A stretch of DNA of 64,000 nucleotides from Auanema rhodensis (GCA_964057225.1 OZ059897.1:18104001-18168000), one strand, 5' to 3'; positions 12,106 through 26,145 are shown, counted from the stretch's first letter. Notes: generated by a model from the letters alone, not told the origin. A program made the numbers and translations.

Positions 12106-14211
12106 TTGAAAAATGATGCATTAGTGTATGTTGAGTTTCCATGTACACTTAACATTGCTTCCAAAAACATTTTGACAAAAATTTTTTCGAAAAATTTCAA
12201 AATAGTTTACCAAAAAGTAGATGTTTTTAGATTCCATTTTTCAAGGCAAAGACGATGGACAATGTTATTCAACGAAAAAATTAATTCTTCAGGGTGAAAA
12301 TCGAGGATATAAGTGTGAACTTATATCAGTTGATATCTCGGTGCATTTTTAAGCTAGCGCAAATCTGATAACACAGATCGACGCAGCTTAAAAATCCGCA
12401 TCGAATGCACTATACTACATCGAGAAACGCTCAATACAAAAATTAGTTATAATCGTTTGAAAAATGATGCATTAGTGTATGTTGAGTTTCCATGTACACT
12501 CAACATTGCTTCCAAAAACATTTTGACAAAAATTTTTTCGAAAAATTTCAAAATAATTTAGCAAAAAGTAGATGTTTTTAGATTCCATTTTTCAAGGCAA
12601 AGACGATGGACAATGTTATTCAACGAAAAAATTAATTCTTCAGGGTGAAAATTGAGGATATAAGTGTGAACTTATATCAGTTGATATCTCGGTGCATTTT
12701 TAAGCTAGCGCAAATCTGATAACACAGATCGACGCAGCTTAAAAATCCGCATCGAATGCACTATACTACATTGAGAAACGCTTAATACAAAAATTAGTTA
12801 TAATCGTTTGAAAAATGATGCATTAGTGTATGTTGAGTTTCCATGTACACTTAACATTGCTTCCAAAAACATTTTGACAAAAATTTTTTCGAAAAATTTC
12901 AAAATAGTTTACCAAAAAGTAGATGTTTTTAGATTCCATTTTTCAAGGCAAAGACGATGGACAATGTTATTCAACGAAAAAATTAATTCTTCAGGGTGAA
13001 AATCGAGGATATAAGTGTGAACTTATATCAGTTGATATCTCGGTGCATTTTTAAGCTAGCGCAAATCTGATAACACAGATCGACGCAGCTTAAAAATCCG
13101 CATCGAATGCACTATACTACATCGAGAAACGCTCAATACAAAAATTAGTTATAATCGTTTGAAAAATGATGCATTAGTGTATGTTGAGTTTCCATGTACA
13201 CTCAACATTGCTTCCAAAAACATTTTGACAAAAATTTTTTCGAAAAATTTCAAAATAATTTAGCAAAAAGTAGATGTTTTTAGATTCCATTTTTCAAGGC
13301 AAAGACGATGGACAATGTTATTCAACGAAAAAATTAATTCTTCAGGGTGAAAATTGAGGATATAAGTGTGAACTTATATCAGTTGATATCTCGGTGCATT
13401 TTTAAGCTAGCGCAAATCTGATAACACAGATCGACGCAGCTTAAAAATCCGCATCGAATGCACTATACTACATTGAGAAACGCTTAATACAAAAATTAGT
13501 TATAATCGTTTGAAAAATGATGCATTAGTGTATGTTGAGTTTCCATGTACACTTAACATTGCTTCCAAAAACATTTTGACAAAAATTTTTTCGAAAAATT
13601 TCAAAATAGTTTACCAAAAAGTAGATGTTTTTAGATTCCATTTTTCAAGGCAAAGACGATGGACAATGTTATTCAACGAAAAAATTAATTCTTCAGGGTG
13701 AAAATCGAGGATATAAGTGTGAACTTATATCAGTTGATATCTCGGTGCATTTTTAAGCTAGCGCAAATCTGATAACACAGATCGACGCAGCTTAAAAATC
13801 CGCATCGAATGCACTATACTACATCGAGAAACGCTCAATACAAAAATTAGTTATAATCGTTTGAAAAATGATGCATTAGTGTATGTTGAGTTTCCATGTA
13901 CACTCAACATTGCTTCCAAAAACATTTTGACAAAAATTTTTTCGAAAAATTTCAAAATAATTTAGCAAAAAGTAGATGTTTTTAGATTCCATTTTTCAAG
14001 GCAAAGACGATGGACAATGTTATTCAACGAAAAAATTAATTCTTCAGGGTGAAAATCGAGGATATAAGTGTGAACTTATATCAGTTGATATCTCGGTGCA
14101 TTTTTAAGCTAGCGCAAATCTGATAACACAGATCGACGCAGCTTAAAAATCCGCATCGAATGCACTATACTACATCGAGAAACGCTCAATACAAAAATTA
14201 GTTATAATCGT
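12106..14211 (+). repeat. Two-unit higher-order repeat (702 bp), second block
   Basis: Units with ACTTAAC, GTTTACC, CATCGAG and GCTCAAT start at 12106, 12808 and 13510. They alternate with ATTTAGC units at 12457, 13159 and 13861. The units at 12457 and 13159 share AATTGAGGATA, a variant that is otherwise typical of the divergent modules further right. The unit at 13861 lacks it and ends with CATCGAG, marking the end of the pattern. Confidence 0.9.
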
Positions 14212-15966
14212 TTGAAAAATGATGCATTAGTGTATGTTGAGTTTCCATGTACACTCAACATTGCTTCCAAAAACATTTTGACAAAAATTTTTTCGAAAAA
14301 TTTCAAAATAATTTAGCAAAAAGTAGATGTTTTTAGATTCCATTTTTCAAGGCAAAGACGATGGACAATGTTATTCAACGAAAAAATTAATTCTTCAGGG
14401 TGAAAATCGAGGATATAAGTGTGAACTTATATCAGTTGATATCTCGGTGCATTTTTAAGCTAGCGCAAATCTGATAACACAGATCGACGCAGCTTAAAAA
14501 TCCGGATCGAATGCACTATACTGCATTGAGAAACGCTTAATACAAAAATTAGTTATGATCGTTTGAAAAATGATGCATTAGTGTATGTTGAGTTTCCATG
14601 TACACTCAACATTGCTTCCAAAAACATTTTGACAAAAATTTTTTCGAAAAATTTCAAAATAATTTAGCAAAAAGTAGATGTTTTTAGATTCCATTTTTCA
14701 AGGCAAAGACGATGGACAATGTTATTCAACGAAAAAATTAATTCTTCAGGGTGAAAATTGAGGATATAAGTGTGAACTTATATCAGTTGATATCTCGGTG
14801 CATTTTTAAGCTAGCGCAAATCTGATAACACAGATCGACGCAGCTTAAAAATCCGCATCGAATGCACTATACTACATTGAGAAACACTTGATACAAAAAT
14901 TAGTTATGATCGTTTGAAAAATGATGCATTAGTGTATGTTGAGTTTCCATGTACACTCAACATTGCTTCCAAAAACATTTTGACAAAAATTTTTTCGAAA
15001 AATTTCAAAATAATTTAGCAAAAAGTAGATGTTTTTAGATTTCATTTTTCAAGGCAAAGACGATGGACAATGTTATTCAACGAAAAAATTAATTCTTCAG
15101 GGTGAAAATCGAGGATATAAGTGTGAACTTATATCAGTTGATATCTCGGTGCATTTTTAAGCTAGCGCAAATCTGATAACACAGATCGACGCAGCTTAAA
15201 AATCCGCATCGAATGCACTATACTACATTGAGAAACGCTTAATACAAAAATTAGTTATGATCGTTTGAAAAATGATGCATTAGTGTATGTTGAGTTTCCA
15301 TGTACACTCAATATTGCTTCCAAAAACATTTTGACAAAAATGTTTTCGAAAAATTTCAAAATAATTTAGCAAAAAGTAGATGTTTTTGGATTTCTTTTTT
15401 CAAGGCAAAGACGATGGACAATGTTATTCAACGAAAAAATCATTTCTTCAGGGTGAAAATCGAGGATATAAGTGTGAACTTATATCAGTTGATATCTGGG
15501 TGCATTTTTAAGCTAGCGCAAATCTGATAACACAGATCGACGCAGCTTAAAAATCCGCATCGAATGCACTATACTACATTGAGAAACACTTGATACAAAA
15601 ATTAGTTATGATCGTTTGAAAAATGATGCATTAGTGTATGTTGAGTTTCCATGTACACTCAATATTGCTTCCAAAAACATTTTGACAAAAATGTTTTCGA
15701 AAAATTTCAAAATAATTTAGCAAAAAGTAGATGTTTTTGGATTTCTTTTTTCAAGGCAAAGACGATGGACAATGTTATTCAACGAAAAAATCATTTCTTC
15801 AGGGTGAAAATCGAGGATATAAGTGTGAACTTATATCAGTTGATATCTGGGTGCATTTTTAAGCTAGCGCAAATCTGATAACACAGATCGACGCAGCTTA
15901 AAAATCCGCATCGAATGCACTATACTACATTGAGAAACGCTTAATACATAAATTAGTTATGATCGT
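14212..15966 (+). repeat. Divergent module, first copy (five units)
   Basis: These five units carry markers absent to the left. The first ends with CCGGATC, CTGCATTG and GTTATGATC. The second has AATTGAGG and AAACACTTGAT. The third has AGATTTCAT. The fourth and fifth (15265 and 15616) have CAATATT, AAATGTTTTC, TTGGATTTCTT, ATCATTTC and GATATCTGGG. The fourth and fifth are a tandem duplicate, identical through most of their length. They differ in the tail: AAACACTTGAT with ACAAAAATT in the fourth, AAACGCTTAAT with ACATAAATT in the fifth. The fourth unit's tail matches the second unit, so it is recombinant. Confidence 0.9.
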
Positions 15967-18774
15967 TTGAAAAATGATGCATTAGTGTATGTTGAGTTTC
16001 CATATACACTCAACATTGCTTCCAAAAACATTTTGACAAAAATTTTTTCGAAAAATTTCGAAATAATTTAGCAAAAAGTAGATGTTTTTAGATTCCATTT
16101 TTCAAGGCAAAGACGATGGACAATGTTATTCAACGAAAAAATTAATTCTTCAGGGTGAAAATCGAAGATATAAGTGTGAACTTATATCAGTTGATATCTC
16201 GGTGCATTTTTAAGCTAGCGTAAATCTGATAACACAGATCGACGCAGCTTAAAAATCCGCATCGAATGCACTATACTACATTGAGAAACGCTTAATACAA
16301 AAATTAGTTATAATCGTTTGAAAAATGATGCATTAGTGTATGTTGAGTTTCCATGTACACTCAACATTGCTTCCAAAAACATTTTGACAAAAATTTTTTC
16401 GAAAAATTTCAAAATAATTTAGCAAAAAGTAGATGTTTTTAGATTCCATTTTTCAAGGCAAAGACGATGGACAATGTTATTCAACGAAAAAATTAATTCT
16501 TCAGGGTGAAAATCGAGGATATAAGTGTGAACTTATATCAGTTGATATCTCGGTGCATTTTTAAGCTAGCGCAAATCTGATAACACAGATCGACGCAGCT
16601 TAAAAATCCGCATCGAATGCACTATACTACATTGAGAAAAGCTTAATACAAAAATTAGTTATAATCGTTTGAAAAATGATGCATTAGTGTATGTTGAGTT
16701 TCCATGTACACTTAACATTGCTTCCAAAAACATTTTGACAAAAATGTTTTCGAAAAATTTCAAAATAATTTAGCAAAAAGTAGATGTTTTTAGATTTCTT
16801 TTTTCAAGGCAAAGACGATGGACAATGTTATTCAACGAAAAAATCAATTCTTCAGGGTGAAAATCGAGGATATAAGTGTGAACTTATATCAGTTGATATC
16901 TGGGTGCATTTTTAAGCTAGCGCAAATCTGATAACACAGATCGACGCAGCTTAAAAATCCGCATCGAATGCACTATACTACATTGAGAAACGCTTAATAC
17001 ATAAATTAGTTATGATCGTTTGAAAAATGATGCATTAGTGTATGTTGAGTTTCCATGTACACTCAACATTGCTTCCAAAAACATTTTGACAAAAACTTTT
17101 TCGAAAAATTTCAAAATAATTTAGCAAAAAGTAGATGTTTTTAGATTCCATTTTTCAAGGCAAAGACGATGGACAATGTTATTCAACGAAAAAATTAATT
17201 CTTCAGGGTGAAAATCGAGGATATAAGTGTGAACTTATATCAGTTGATATCTCGGTGCATTTTTAAGCTAGCGCAAATCTGATAACACAGATCGACGCAG
17301 CTTAAAAATCCGCATCGAATGCACTATACTACATTGAGAAAAGCTTAATACAAAAATTAGTTATAATCGTTTGAAAAATGATGCATTAGTGTATGTTGAG
17401 TTTCCATGTACACTTAACATTGCTTCCAAAAACATTTTGACAAAAATTTTTTCGAAAAATTTCAAAATAGTTTACCAAAAAGTAGATGTTTTTAGATTCC
17501 ATTTTTCAAGGCAAAGACGATGGACAATGTTATTCAACGAAAAAATTAATTCTTCAGGGTGAAAATCGAGGATATAAGTGTGAACTTATATCAGTTGATA
17601 TCTCGGTGCATTTTTAAGCTAGCGCAAATCTGATAACACAGATCGACGCAGCTTAAAAATCCGCATCGAATGCACTATACTACATCGAGAAACGCTCAAT
17701 ACAAAAATTAGTTATAATCGTTTGAAAAATGATGCATTAGTGTATGTTGAGTTTCCATGTACACTCAACATTGCTTCCAAAAACATTTTGACAAAAATTT
17801 TTTCGAAAAATTTCAAAATAATTTAGCAAAAAGTAGATGTTTTTAGATTCCATTTTTCAAGGCAAAGACGATGGACAATGTTATTCAACGAAAAAATTAA
17901 TTCTTCAGGGTGAAAATCGAGGATATAAGTGTGAACTTATATCAGTTGATATCTCGGTGCATTTTTAAGCTAGCGCAAATCTGATAACACAGATCGACGC
18001 AGCTTAAAAATCCGCATCGAATGCACTATACTACATTGAGAAACGCTTAATACAAAAATTAGTTATAATCGTTTGAAAAATGATGCATTAGTGTATGTTG
18101 AGTTTCCATGTACACTTAACATTGCTTCCAAAAACATTTTGACAAAAATTTTTTCGAAAAATTTCAAAATAGTTTACCAAAAAGTAGATGTTTTTAGATT
18201 CCATTTTTCAAGGCAAAGACGATGGACAATGTTATTCAACGAAAAAATTAATTCTTCAGGGTGAAAATCGAGGATATAAGTGTGAACTTATATCAGTTGA
18301 TATCTCGGTGCATTTTTAAGCTAGCGCAAATCTGATAACACAGATCGACGCAGCTTAAAAATCCGCATCGAATGCACTATACTACATCGAGAAACGCTCA
18401 ATACAAAAATTAGTTATAATCGTTTGAAAAATGATGCATTAGTGTATGTTGAGTTTCCATGTACACTCAACATTGCTTCCAAAAACATTTTGACAAAAAT
18501 TTTTTCGAAAAATTTCAAAATAATTTAGCAAAAAGTAGATGTTTTTAGATTCCATTTTTCAAGGCAAAGACGATGGACAATGTTATTCAACGAAAAAATC
18601 ATTTCTTCAGGGTGAAAATCGAGGATATAAGTGTGAACTTATATCAGTTGATATCTGGGTGCATTTTTAAGCTAGCGCAAATCTGATAACACAGATCGAC
18701 GCAGCTTAAAAATCCGCATCGAATGCACTATACTACATTGAGAAACGCTTAATACATAAATTAGTTATGATCGT
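15967..18774 (+). repeat. Eight-unit repeat A (2808 bp), copy 1
   Basis: The ordered units are: (1) CCATATACAC, TTTCGAAATA, GCGTAAAT; (2) tail GAGAAAAGCTT; (3) ACTTAAC, AAATGTTTTC, ATCAATTC, GATATCTGGG, ACATAAATT; (4) AAAACTTTTTCG, tail GAGAAAAGCTT; (5) ACTTAAC, GTTTACC, CATCGAG; (6) standard, CATTGAG; (7) like unit 5; (8) standard first half, then ATCATTTC, GATATCTGGG and ACATAAATT. The GAGAAAAGCTT tails in units 2 and 4 create HindIII sites (AAGCTT) 702 or 703 bp apart. The same order recurs at 18775, 23338, 26146 and 28954. Confidence 0.95.
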
Positions 18775-21582
18775 TTGAAAAATGATGCATTAGTGTATGT
18801 TGAGTTTCCATATACACTCAACATTGCTTCCAAAAACATTTTGACAAAAATTTTTTCGAAAAATTTCGAAATAATTTAGCAAAAAGTAGATGTTTTTAGA
18901 TTCCATTTTTCAAGGCAAAGACGATGGACAATGTTATTCAACGAAAAAATTAATTCTTCAGGGTGAAAATCGAAGATATAAGTGTGAACTTATATCAGTT
19001 GATATCTCGGTGCATTTTTAAGCTAGCGTAAATCTGATAACACAGATCGACGCAGCTTAAAAATCCGCATCGAATGCACTATACTACATTGAGAAACGCT
19101 TAATACAAAAATTAGTTATAATCGTTTGAAAAATGATGCATTAGTGTATGTTGAGTTTCCATGTACACTCAACATTGCTTCCAAAAACATTTTGACAAAA
19201 ATTTTTTCGAAAAATTTCAAAATAATTTAGCAAAAAGTAGATGTTTTTAGATTCCATTTTTCAAGGCAAAGACGATGGACAATGTTATTCAACGAAAAAA
19301 TTAATTCTTCAGGGTGAAAATCGAGGATATAAGTGTGAACTTATATCAGTTGATATCTCGGTGCATTTTTAAGCTAGCGCAAATCTGATAACACAGATCG
19401 ACGCAGCTTAAAAATCCGCATCGAATGCACTATACTACATTGAGAAAAGCTTAATACAAAAATTAGTTATAATCGTTTGAAAAATGATGCATTAGTGTAT
19501 GTTGAGTTTCCATGTACACTTAACATTGCTTCCAAAAACATTTTGACAAAAATGTTTTCGAAAAATTTCAAAATAATTTAGCAAAAAGTAGATGTTTTTA
19601 GATTTCTTTTTTCAAGGCAAAGACGATGGACAATGTTATTCAACGAAAAAATCAATTCTTCAGGGTGAAAATCGAGGATATAAGTGTGAACTTATATCAG
19701 TTGATATCTGGGTGCATTTTTAAGCTAGCGCAAATCTGATAACACAGATCGACGCAGCTTAAAAATCCGCATCGAATGCACTATACTACATTGAGAAACG
19801 CTTAATACATAAATTAGTTATGATCGTTTGAAAAATGATGCATTAGTGTATGTTGAGTTTCCATGTACACTCAACATTGCTTCCAAAAACATTTTGACAA
19901 AAACTTTTTCGAAAAATTTCAAAATAATTTAGCAAAAAGTAGATGTTTTTAGATTCCATTTTTCAAGGCAAAGACGATGGACAATGTTATTCAACGAAAA
20001 AATTAATTCTTCAGGGTGAAAATCGAGGATATAAGTGTGAACTTATATCAGTTGATATCTCGGTGCATTTTTAAGCTAGCGCAAATCTGATAACACAGAT
20101 CGACGCAGCTTAAAAATCCGCATCGAATGCACTATACTACATTGAGAAAAGCTTAATACAAAAATTAGTTATAATCGTTTGAAAAATGATGCATTAGTGT
20201 ATGTTGAGTTTCCATGTACACTTAACATTGCTTCCAAAAACATTTTGACAAAAATTTTTTCGAAAAATTTCAAAATAGTTTACCAAAAAGTAGATGTTTT
20301 TAGATTCCATTTTTCAAGGCAAAGACGATGGACAATGTTATTCAACGAAAAAATTAATTCTTCAGGGTGAAAATCGAGGATATAAGTGTGAACTTATATC
20401 AGTTGATATCTCGGTGCATTTTTAAGCTAGCGCAAATCTGATAACACAGATCGACGCAGCTTAAAAATCCGCATCGAATGCACTATACTACATCGAGAAA
20501 CGCTCAATACAAAACTTAGTTATAATCGTTTGAAAAATGATGCATTAGTGTATGTTGAGTTTCCATGTACACTCAACATTGCTTCCAAAAACATTTTGAC
20601 AAAAATTTTTTCGAAAAATTTCAAAATAATTTAGCAAAAAGTAGATGTTTTTAGATTCCATTTTTCAAGGCAAAGACGATGGACAATGTTATTCAACGAA
20701 AAAATTAATTCTTCAGGGTGAAAATCGAGGATATAAGTGTGAACTTATATCAGTTGATATCTCGGTGCATTTTTAAGCTAGCGCAAATCTGATAACACAG
20801 ATCGACGCAGCTTAAAAATCCGCATCGAATGCACTATACTACATTGAGAAACGCTTAATACAAAAATTAGTTATAATCGTTTGAAAAATGATGCATTAGT
20901 GTATGTTGAGTTTCCATGTACACTTAACATTGCTTCCAAAAACATTTTGACAAAAATTTTTTCGAAAAATTTCAAAATAGTTTACCAAAAAGTAGATGTT
21001 TTTAGATTCCATTTTTCAAGGCAAAGACGATGGACAATGTTATTCAACGAAAAAATTAATTCTTCAGGGTGAAAATCGAGGATATAAGTGTGAACTTATA
21101 TCAGTTGATATCTCGGTGCATTTTTAAGCTAGCGCAAATCTGATAACACAGATCGACGCAGCTTAAAAATCCGCATCGAATGCACTATACTACATCGAGA
21201 AACGCTCAATACAAAAATTAGTTATAATCGTTTGAAAAATGATGCATTAGTGTATGTTGAGTTTCCATGTACACTCAACATTGCTTCCAAAAACATTTTG
21301 ACAAAAATTTTTTCGAAAAATTTCAAAATAATTTAGCAAAAAGTAGATGTTTTTAGATTCCATTTTTCAAGGCAAAGACGATGGACAATGTTATTCAACG
21401 AAAAAATTAATTCTTCAGGGTGAAAATCGAGGATATAAGTGTGAACTTATATCAGTTGATATCTCGGTGCATTTTTAAGCTAGCGCAAATCTGATAACAC
21501 AGATCGACGCAGCTTAAAAATCCGCATCGAATGCACTATACTACATTGAGAAACGCTTAATACAAAAATTAGTTATAATCGT
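18775..21582 (+). repeat. Eight-unit repeat A, copy 2 (variant last unit)
   Basis: The first seven units follow the order of copy 1, with the same markers at CCATATACAC, the two GAGAAAAGCTT tails and AAAACTTTTTCG. The eighth unit (21232) differs. It keeps ATTAATTC and GATATCTCGG to its end and lacks the ATCATTTC, GATATCTGGG and ACATAAATT of unit 8, so it resembles unit 6. A private A to C change gives AAAACTTAG near 20515. This copy runs on through 21583-23337 and looks like an un-recombined ancestor. Confidence 0.93.
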
Positions 21583-23337
21583 TTGAAAAATGATGCATTA
21601 GTGTATGTTGAGTTTCCATGTACACTTAACATTGCTTCCAAAAACATTTTGACAAAAATTTTTTCGAAAAATTTCAAAATAGTTTACCAAAAAGTAGATG
21701 TTTTTAGATTCCATTTTTCAAGGCAAAGACGATGGACAATGTTATTCAACGAAAAAATTAATTCTTCAGGGTGAAAATCGAGGATATAAGTGTGAACTTA
21801 TATCAGTTGATATCTCGGTGCATTTTTAAGCTAGCGCAAATCTGATAACACAGATCGACGCAGCTTAAAAATCCGCATCGAATGCACTATACTACATCGA
21901 GAAACGCTCAATACAAAAATTAGTTATAATCGTTTGAAAAATGATGCATTAGTGTATGTTGAGTTTCCATGTACACTCAACATTGCTTCCAAAAACATTT
22001 TGACAAAAATTTTTTCGAAAAATTTCAAAATAATTTAGCAAAAAGTAGATGTTTTTAGATTCCATTTTTCAAGGCAAAGACGATGGACAATGTTATTCAA
22101 CGAAAAAATTAATTCTTCAGGGTGAAAATCGAGGATATAAGTGTGAACTTATATCAGTTGATATCTCGGTGCATTTTTAAGCTAGCGCAAATCTGATAAC
22201 ACAGATCGACGCAGCTTAAAAATCCGGATCGAATGCACTATACTGCATTGAGAAACGCTTAATACAAAAATTAGTTATGATCGTTTGAAAAATGATGCAT
22301 TAGTGTATGTTGAGTTTCCATGTACACTCAACATTGCTTCCAAAAACATTTTGACAAAAATTTTTTCGAAAAATTTCAAAATAATTTAGCAAAAAGTAGA
22401 TGTTTTTAGATTCCATTTTTCAAGGCAAAGACGATGGACAATGTTATTCAACGAAAAAATTAATTCTTCAGGGTGAAAATTGAGGATATAAGTGTGAACT
22501 TATATCAGTTGATATCTCGGTGCATTTTTAAGCTAGCGCAAATCTGATAACACAGATCGACGCAGCTTAAAAATCCGCATCGAATGCACTATACTACATT
22601 GAGAAACACTTGATACAAAAATTAGTTATGATCGTTTGAAAAATGATGCATTAGTGTATGTTGAGTTTCCATGTACACTCAACATTGCTTCCAAAAACAT
22701 TTTGACAAAAATTTTTTCGAAAAATTTCAAAATAATTTAGCAAAAAGTAGATGTTTTTAGATTTCATTTTTCAAGGCAAAGACGATGGACAATGTTATTC
22801 AACGAAAAAATTAATTCTTCAGGGTGAAAATCGAGGATATAAGTGTGAACTTATATCAGTTGATATCTCGGTGCATTTTTAAGCTAGCGCAAATCTGATA
22901 ACACAGATCGACGCAGCTTAAAAATCCGCATCGAATGCACTATACTACATTGAGAAACGCTTAATACAAAAATTAGTTATGATCGTTTGAAAAATGATGC
23001 ATTAGTGTATGTTGAGTTTCCATGTACACTCAATATTGCTTCCAAAAACATTTTGACAAAAATGTTTTCGAAAAATTTCAAAATAATTTAGCAAAAAGTA
23101 GATGTTTTTGGATTTCTTTTTTCAAGGCAAAGACGATGGACAATGTTATTCAACGAAAAAATCATTTCTTCAGGGTGAAAATCGAGGATATAAGTGTGAA
23201 CTTATATCAGTTGATATCTGGGTGCATTTTTAAGCTAGCGCAAATCTGATAACACAGATCGACGCAGCTTAAAAATCCGCATCGAATGCACTATACTACA
23301 TTGAGAAACGCTTAATACATAAATTAGTTATGATCGT
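21583..23337 (+). repeat. Divergent module, second copy, plus one leading unit
   Basis: A GTTTACC unit (21583) is followed by four units in the order of the first divergent module: CCGGATC with CTGCATTG (21934), AATTGAGG with AAACACTTGAT (22285), AGATTTCAT (22636), and CAATATT with TTGGATTTCTT, ATCATTTC and GATATCTGGG (22987). The last unit is present once here but twice in the first copy. The CTGCATTG variants of the two copies lie 7722 bp apart, exactly 22 units, so the module and its flank were duplicated together. Confidence 0.93.
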
Positions 23338-26145
23338 TTGAAAAATGATGCATTAGTGTATGTTGAGTTTCCATATACACTCAACATTGCTTCCAAAAAC
23401 ATTTTGACAAAAATTTTTTCGAAAAATTTCGAAATAATTTAGCAAAAAGTAGATGTTTTTAGATTCCATTTTTCAAGGCAAAGACGATGGACAATGTTAT
23501 TCAACGAAAAAATTAATTCTTCAGGGTGAAAATCGGAGATATAAGTGTGAACTTATATCAGTTGATATCTCGGTGCATTTTTAAGCTAGCGTAAATCTGA
23601 TAACACAGATCGACGCAGCTTAAAAATCCGCATCGAATGCACTATACTACATTGAGAAACGCTTAATACAAAAATTAGTTATAATCGTTTGAAAAATGAT
23701 GCATTAGTGTATGTTGAGTTTCCATGTACACTCAACATTGCTTCCAAAAACATTTTGACAAAAATTTTTTCGAAAAATTTCAAAATAATTTAGCAAAAAG
23801 TAGATGTTTTTAGATTCCATTTTTCAAGGCAAAGACGATGGACAATGTTATTCAACGAAAAAATTAATTCTTCGGGGTGAAAATCGAGGATATAAGTGTG
23901 AACTTATATCAGTTGATATCTCGGTGCATTTTTAAGCTAGCGCAAATCTGATAACACAGATCGACGCAGCTTAAAAATCCGCATCGAATGCACTATACTA
24001 CATTGAGAAAAGCTTAATACAAAAATTAGTTATAATCGTTTGAAAAATGATGCATTAGTGTATGTTGAGTTTCCATGTACACTTAACATTGCTTCCAAAA
24101 ACATTTTGACAAAAATGTTTTCGAAAAATTTCAAAATAATTTAGCAAAAAGTAGATGTTTTTAGATTTCTTTTTTCAAGGCAAAGACGATGGACAATGTT
24201 ATTCAACGAAAAAATCAATTCTTCAGGGTGAAAATCGAGGATATAAGTGTGAACTTATATCAGTTGATATCTGGGTGCATTTTTAAGCTAGCGCAAATCT
24301 GATAACACAGATCGACGCAGCTTAAAAATCCGCATCGAATGCACTATACTACATTGAGAAACGCTTAATACATAAATTAGTTATGATCGTTTGAAAAATG
24401 ATGCATTAGTGTATGTTGAGTTTCCATGTACACTCAACATTGCTTCCAAAAACATTTTGACAAAAACTTTTTCGAAAAATTTCAAAATAATTTAGCAAAA
24501 AGTAGATGTTTTTAGATTCCATTTTTCAAGGCAAAGACGATGGACAATGTTATTCAACGAAAAAATTAATTCTTCAGGGTGAAAATCGAGGATATAAGTG
24601 TGAACTTATATCAGTTGATATCTCGGTGCATTTTTAAGCTAGCGCAAATCTGATAACACAGATCGACGCAGCTTAAAAATCCGCATCGAATGCACTATAC
24701 TACATTGAGAAAAGCTTAATACAAAAATTAGTTATAATCGTTTGAAAAATGATGCATTAGTGTATGTTGAGTTTCCATGTACACTTAACATTGCTTCCAA
24801 AAACATTTTGACAAAAATTTTCTCGAAAAATTTCAAAATAGTTTACCAAAAAGTAGATGTTTTTAGATTCCATTTTTCAAGGCAAAGACGATGGACAATG
24901 TTATTCAACGAAAAAATTAATTCTTCAGGGTGAAAATCGAGGATATAAGTGTGAACTTATATCAGTTGATATCTCGGTGCATTTTTAAGCTAGCGCAAAT
25001 CTGATAACACAGATCGACGCAGCTTAAAAATCCGCATCGAATGCACTATACTACATCGAGAAACGCTCAATACAAAAATTAGTTATAATCGTTTGAAAAA
25101 TGATGCATTAGTGTATGTTGAGTTTCCATGTACACTCAACATTGCTTCCAAAAACATTTTGACAAAAATTTTTTCGAAAAATTTCAAAATAATTTAGCAA
25201 AAAGTAGATGTTTTTAGATTCCATTTTTCAAGGCAAAGACGATGGACAATGTTATTCAACGAAAAAATTAATTCTTCAGGGTGAAAATCGAGGATATAAG
25301 TGTGAACTTATATCAGTTGATATCTCGGTGCATTTTTAAGCTAGCGCAAATCTGATAACACAGATCGACGCAGCTTAAAAATCCGCATCGAATGCACTAT
25401 ACTACATTGAGAAACGCTTAATACAAAAATTAGTTATAATCGTTTGAAAAATGATGCATTAGTGTATGTTGAGTTTCCATGTACACTTAACATTGCTTCC
25501 AAAAACATTTTGACAAAAATTTTTTCGAAAAATTTCAAAATAGTTTACCAAAGAGTAGATGTTTTTAGATTCCATTTTTCAAGGCAAAGACGATGGACAA
25601 TGTTATTCAACGAAAAAATTAATTCTTCAGGGTGAAAATCGAGGATATAAGTGTGAACTTATATCAGTTGATATCTCGGTGCATTTTTAAGCTAGCGCAA
25701 ATCTGATAACACAGATCGACGCAGCTTAAAAATCCGCATCGAATGCACTATACTACATCGAGAAACGCTCAATACAAAAATTAGTTATAATCGTTTGAAA
25801 AATGATGCATTAGTGTATGTTGAGTTTCCATGTACACTCAACATTGCTTCCAAAAACATTTTGACAAAAATTTTTTCGAAAAATTTCAAAATAATTTAGC
25901 AAAAAGTAGATGTTTTTAGATTCCATTTTTCAAGGCAAAGACGATGGACAATGTTATTCAACGAAAAAATCATTTCTTCAGGGTGAAAATCGAGGATATA
26001 AGTGTGAACTTATATCAGTTGATATCTGGGTGCATTTTTAAGCTAGCGCAAATCTGATAACACAGATCGACGCAGCTTAAAAATCCGCATCGAATGCACT
26101 ATACTACATTGAGAAACGCTTAATACATAAATTAGTTATGATCGT
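23338..26145 (+). repeat. Eight-unit repeat A, copy 3
   Basis: All eight units are in canonical order. This copy carries its own changes, absent from copies 4 and 5: TCGGAGATA near 23533, TTCGGGGTG near 23871, TTTTCTCG near 24820, and AAGAGTAG near 25551. These make it the most individually diverged of the five copies. Confidence 0.95.

Noticed and set aside
15300-15527. 75-codon ATG open frame, also at 15651 and 23022
   Set aside because: It is open because TTTTTAG reads TTTTTGG in three related units, removing a stop present in nearly all others. No recognisable motif, and it lies wholly within the repeat.
16637-16647. HindIII-bounded insertion or cloning vector joint (AAGCTT)
   Set aside because: The site arises from GAGAAACGCTT changing to GAGAAAAGCTT and recurs regularly in units 2 and 4 of the eight-unit repeat, with satellite on both sides.
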